A stretch of DNA of 64,000 nt from Cristatella mucedo (lineage: Eukaryota > Bryozoa > Phylactolaemata > Cristatellidae). Each line of letters opens with the position of its first letter. Position 1 is the stretch's first letter. Of the stretch, positions 59,891 to 64,000 are shown one piece after another. The position numbers were made by a program, and so were the translations under genes. The notes below the pieces were generated by a model. That model made no database searches. It was not told the origin of the DNA and worked only from the letters and a program-made list of their open reading frames with translations. The stretch lies in NCBI GenBank assembly GCA_009760855.2, contig WPIO01000104.1, positions 67,501-131,500 of the forward strand, given 5' to 3'.

Positions 59891-61030
59891 CCCATTGTCT
59901 TGTCTGATGCATTGGACGGGAGCCCTGGCGGTTTAGAGGGGCTCCTCCAGACTGCCGGTACTGGTCTAATGGTCAGAGCAACCTCAAAGGTGCATACTCA
60001 CACAATCAGCTATTGTTACCGGTGGCCTTGAGCCTCAACCTCGGTCCACCCGTTGACCTGCTACCGGATGCCCGCAGCACTGGAGCAGTTTGTCCGAGCG
60101 TGCAATGCCTGAGAACTCGGTTTGAGTCACGTGGTTTCTCCCAAGTCGGTACACCACCCATCTTAGTGGCCGCATCCGCTGCTGGCCACCGTACACCAGT
60201 CAGATCGCCAGATTCGGGTAAGAGAGGTCGAGGCCGCGGTCGAGCTAGCTTCGTTCCCTTCGTTCAGCTGCCGCTGAGACCGGGCACCTGTCGTAGCGAT
60301 CGTCGAAGGGGAGGGCGGCGCCCCCTGCTGCTGCGACCGCCACGTAGGCTCCTCGTGCAGAGGCGACGGCGACGAGCCGTAGTGTCCACTCTGCTCTGCC
60401 CGACGCTTTGCTGTTTTTCGGCGTCGCCCGCTCGAGGCGGGCGCCGCGGTAGCAGATCCTGAAGCTCCGAGCTGGAGCCACTCGCTCGGGTGAGCCCAGC
60501 CTGCTGCCAAGCCGCCCCGCCCCTTCCTGCCCCCGTCTAGATCCCCCTCTGCTCCTTTCAGCAGCTAACGAGGCGTGCAGATGTTGTTGCTGGGGTGCAG
60601 AATCTAATTCTAACGAAAAGGCTAAGACCTCGGAACAACCAGAACACAGCCCACCGCTTAGCCAGCATTCCGGCTAGCTCTCAGCGACAGGAATGCAGTG
60701 AGCTAATTGGCCAGTGTCTTGGCTGGCTTCCAGCAACTAAGTCGCCGAGCTCCGATCCCCCTCTTGCCGGCTTCGGGGTGGAGTAGATTGAGAAGCAATT
60801 GCTAGAGATGCGAGTGCATCGCTCTGTCTAACTGGACGAAGAATCTCTGCAACGAATCCTTAAGGCCCGCCAAGAAATTCCGAGCAGCTTCCAGCAGCCA
60901 TAGCACTGCTCGTGAGAATAGCTCGGCCCCTCATATCGACGCTGAATACCGCCACCCCTACTCCCCATCGTTAGTTGGACTGTGACCTTGCTGCACAATT
61001 CACTGGCTGACATCCGGTCACAATTTCAGG
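59891..61030 (+). other. 5' flank of the type I gene, probable upstream exon and intron
   Basis: GATTCG/GGTAAGAG near 60213-60222 is donor-like, and CACAATTTCAG at 61019-61029 is acceptor-like directly before GATG. The acceptor is conserved in the relic at 35290, which also has a strong donor upstream. A 5' untranslated or short coding exon is therefore likely; its limits are not known. 60230-60540 is GC-rich. Confidence 0.45.
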
Positions 61031-64000
61031 ATGAACAGCTCTTACGTCCGCTTCCTGAAGCCGTCGTATGAAGCCGGCGAGCTCATTCTCGCCGCCCGCC
61101 CGTACGTCACGTCCGTCTTTCCAATCGAACGCCGGCGACTCTGTGCCCACTGCCTGGCCGCTACCGGCACCTCGTTAGGAGCTGCTGCGACGACACAGCT
61201 GTCGCCCTGCGAAGGCTGCGGCTGGGAGCACTACTGCAGCGACATCTGTCGGCAGGCCGCCTGGACGGCCGTGCACCGACACGAGTGCTTGCTCCTCGGA
61301 GCTCTGACGGAGAGCGACCGAGAGGGCGATTGGCTGCTGCACCGAGCGAGACTTCTCTTCCGCCTCGTCAGTTTCGAGAGCGACGACAGAAAGCGGCGAG
61401 TGGACTCGCTGTGCGTGAACGAAGCGGCCAGTGGCTCGAAGCACCAGCCGCCACGGTCGCCGCTGCCGGACCTGTGCGACCGCGTCGACGACCCGGGATG
61501 GCGTCGATCGCACGAGGAGCTGCTGAGTCACAAGCATGCCCTCTCGAGGCGGCCCGACCTGTACCGGCCGGTGATCGAGCGACTGACCGAGCTCTGCTCT
61601 GCATCGGCGGAAGTGGTAGCCTGGCTGCCGCCTCTCGCTGACCTGATCGAGTCGCTAGGGCGCATGCGCACCAACTGCTTCGAGGTGTACGACGGGCGAG
61701 GTGTCGTAGTGGGCGAAGGCATGTACCTGTCGCCAACTGTCTTCGATCATTCGTGCCTGCCCAACGCGGCCTACACGACGACGGACGGCACGCGCCTGGA
61801 AGTTCGAGCCGTGAGGCGCATCGATACCTCGGTGGAACCGGTGAGTGGTTCGGTCCGAGCCCGCCAGTGCTTGTCTCTCTCTCTCTCTCTCACTCTGTCC
61901 GACTCTTTGTATCCGTGTCTATATACTCCACAGTCACTTTCTTTCTTTCTGTCTTTCTTGGTTCTTCCTTTGGCTTCTGTGGCATTTACTCAACGTCAGC
62001 TTTCGGATTTCTTGTCACGAATGATCGAGAGATATCGGCACGCTCACACACCAGTATACGTGTAGGCAAGGGATACATGGGATAGCTCACCACCACATAC
62101 CACCTTCCGGCGAGCGTATTAGTCGAGTTTAGTTTATTAGCTGATTGAACAATCTCTTTTTGTATAGCGACAGAAGAGCCTTTACAGCTATCATAACCGC
62201 TTGCAGTGGCGATTAAGGATCCCCCCACCCCAGGATTTGAACCCACGACCTCAGGGCCGAGGTCGTGAAAAGCAATTGCCTTACGTAGTGAGCCATTACG
62301 GCTCACCGTTAGTCCCGCATCCCAACCGACGAGCATCGTGTATTGGACTCTGCTTAGCTCAATATTAAAGATGCATCTTCCTCCATCATCCTCCGCCCAG
62401 TGTTAAGCATTGAACTCCGCATGGCTCATTCCCAGATGTACATCCTGCACCTCCGGCGTGCGTTGGCTACCTCTTCTCTGACACATTTTGCGTGTCACAA
62501 GTTCTCCAATGGACAGACGGCAAAGGAGCGTGCCTACGAGGCCAATCGGCAACCAGTAGGCTAACTGCGAGCACATTCTCGTGAAGCTTTCGGCTCTGAG
62601 CGTCTGGGAGACAACTCGGTTTGCACCCGAGAGCCCAAATTGCTAACGGTCGGACCACCTGATTAATTTTTCTCTATGGTGCCGAGACCTTCGGATGAGA
62701 CGCCCCTCTCTCCGACCGCTACGTGAAGACTGCCACTCACGCTCGAAGCTGTTCTCACGCTCGAAGCTGCGGTTCGCTAAAAATCCAGACTCCCTGCGAT
62801 CTACCGTGGTCGGTACGACTCAAGGAACTTGCCCTACACCCCTCACTCTTACACGCAGGCTCGTGCTCTCTGTCTCTCTGTCTCTCTCTTTTTCTGTCTC
62901 TCTGTCTCTCCATCTCTGTCTCTCTCTCTGTCTCTCTCTCTCTCTATCTCTCTGTCTCTGTCTCTCTCTCTGTCTCTCTCCGTCTCTCTCTGTCTCTCTG
63001 TCTCTCTGTCTCTCTGTCTCTCTGTCTCTCTGTCTCTCTGTCTCTGTCTCTCCCTGTCTCTCTCTGTCTCTCTCTCTGTCTCTCTCTGTCTCTCTCTGTC
63101 TCTCTCTGTCTCTCTCTGTCTCTCTCTGTCTCTCTCTGTCTCTCTCTGTCTCTCTCTGTCTCTCTCTGTCTCTCTCTCTGTCTCTCTCTGTCTCTCTCTC
63201 TCTGTCTCTCTCGGTCTCTCTCTCTGTCTCTCTCTGTCTCTCTCTCTCTGTCTCTCTCTGTCTCTCTCTGTCTCTCTCTGTCTCTCCCTATCTCTCTCAC
63301 TCTCTCTGTCTCTCTCTGTCTCTCTCTGTCTCTCTCTCTTTCTGTCCAGAGTGAGCTAGCTCAGGCACTCACCGTCGCCTCACTTTCCAATCGAGCAGGT
63401 GCTGATATCATACTTCGGCGACCAGAGGCTGCGCTCGACGATCGAACGCCAGAAGCTCTTCAACGACCACTTCTTTTTCAACTGCGGCTGTCCGCGCTGC
63501 GACGGCTCGTCAGCTGCCGCCCTGGCTCGCGATCGTCGCCTGCTGTCGGCTCGCTGCGTCCTCGGCGACCACTGCAGCAAGCTGCCCTCGTGCGAGCACT
63601 GTGAGTCGGTCAAGGACGACGGATATACCGCCAGCGAGGCAGCTGCGCTCGAATTGGGCAGGGCTGCCACTGAAGCCGCTCTGCAGCAGCTGTTCGAGGC
63701 ATCCAAGCGCGGCGATTGGGCACTCGTCGTCGAGACGGCACGCCACCATTTGCTCCTTGAAGGGGCGTCGCTCGGCGTCTGCAACGCCCTCTCGGTTCGC
63801 ATTCGCGAGCACCTCATCGCTGCAGCCTCTCACTCCTCGGCGGCAGCAGTGGCCGCATCCGCCGCCGCCGACGACGACGAGTGGCGGCTGGGCGTCGAGC
63901 AGGGCCTCGTCCTGCTCGACGTCTACCTCTTCATTTGCCCGGAAGCCATCGTCTACATCGGCAAGCTTCGCTTGATGATTGGTTCGATGCTCAGCCGCGG
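61031..64000 (+). CDS. SMYD-type SET/MYND protein (type I), 3' end beyond window
   Basis: Exon 1 is 61031-61840 (270 codons, donor CCG/GTGAGT). The intron is 1558 bp. Exon 2 is 63399-64000 and continues past the edge (acceptor CGAGCAG, 200 codons seen). The MYND finger ligands are C38, C41, C60, C63, C69, C73, H82, C86. The SET motif is DHSCLPN at 239-245, with Asp for the usual Asn. Exon 2 reads VLISYFGDQ, post-SET CGCPRC, CVLGDHC-SKLPSC-EHC, then WRLGVEQGLVLLDV of the TPR-like part. No N-terminal GxG motif is seen before AGELIL. Closest relatives are the exon at 261-1004 and the pseudogene at 8354-8807. ATG is directly preceded by a splice-acceptor-like TTTCAGG, so coding might begin in an upstream exon. 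Likely a methyltransferase fold with reduced or altered activity. Confidence 0.88.
62134..62304 (-). mobile_element. tRNA-derived SINE in the SMYD intron
   Basis: Copy of 8488-8658. On the minus strand the A-box region is TGGCTCACTACG, followed by the hairpin and B box GGTTCAAATCC. The body ends at CAGCTAATAAAC. Confidence 0.8.
62590..62665 (-). other. Possible second tRNA-like SINE head
   Basis: The minus strand reads GGTGGTCCGACCGTTAGC (A-box-like) and, about 15 bp on, GGGTGCAAACCGAG (B-box-like). No second copy was found in the window, so this is tentative. Confidence 0.3.
62866..63348. repeat. (CTCTGTCT)n tract before the 3' splice site
   Basis: About 480 bp of CT with regularly spaced G, largely 8- and 10-bp units, ending 51 bp before the exon-2 acceptor at 63398/63399. 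In the transcript this is one long pyrimidine tract. Confidence 0.95.

Noticed and set aside
59940-60150. Another tRNA-like A box (TGGTCTAATGGTCAGAG) on the plus strand
   Set aside because: No B box at a suitable distance and no second copy; too weak to annotate.
60013-60462. Frame with GRGRGRASF followed by LPLRPGT, suggestive of the missing SMYD GxG segment
   Set aside because: It spans a donor-like GGTAAGAG, lies in GC-rich repetitive sequence, and does not join in frame to 61031 by any splice I can see; resemblance is short enough for chance.

Overview
The window is nuclear DNA of a metazoan, probably an invertebrate; I cannot name the species. The evidence is spliced genes with GT/AG introns, decayed LINE retrotransposons of the CR1/L2 type, tRNA-derived SINEs, and long GA/CT, TA and AAT microsatellites. 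Nothing prokaryotic, and no CRISPR, rRNA or true tRNA gene, was seen.

The only host protein family recognised is a tandem cluster of SMYD genes (SET and MYND domain lysine-methyltransferase family). Each gene has the same two-exon plan. Exon 1 (about 245-270 codons) carries the MYND zinc finger and the SET domain up to just past the NHSC motif. A phase-0 intron of 1.5-1.7 kb follows, carrying a simple-repeat tract. Exon 2 (about 240 codons) carries the end of SET, the post-SET CxCxxC, a second Cys cluster and the helical TPR-like C-terminus. Two subfamilies are present. Type I covers 261-1004 (exon 2 only), the broken 8354-8807 copy, a start relic near 35100-35330, and 61031 to the window end. 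Type II covers the exon-2 pseudogene 12008-12822, the intact gene 14223-17434, the inverted fragment 31690-31971, the deleted gene 33070-33410, the pseudogene 44363-46981, the intact gene 48653-51579, and an exon-1 relic at 53014-53249.

Layout: 0-1 kb, end of a type I gene. 1-8 kb, repeats. 8-9 kb, a type I pseudogene split by a SINE. 10-17.5 kb, type II pseudogene followed by an intact type II gene. 17.5-31.7 kb, mostly LINE remains. 31.7-35.3 kb, scattered SMYD debris. 35.6-43.2 kb, a diverged duplicate of the 19-24.6 kb region plus a long LINE. 44.3-53.3 kb, a second type II block that partly duplicates 11.5-14.5 kb. 53.3-61 kb, repeats and simple-sequence DNA. 61-64 kb, a type I gene cut by the window edge.

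The locus looks like a birth-and-death gene cluster. It shows segmental duplications, a chimeric gene made inside exon 1, shared lesions in duplicated pseudogenes, and erosion of catalytic residues (NHSC changed to DHSC, NHCC or NHSC-VW) while the zinc ligands stay. The recognisable coding exons also lack the N-terminal GxG cofactor motif usual in SMYD SET domains. Some copies may therefore be non-catalytic, or the missing piece may lie in an upstream exon. All paralogy statements come from reading the sequence by eye; no alignment was run.
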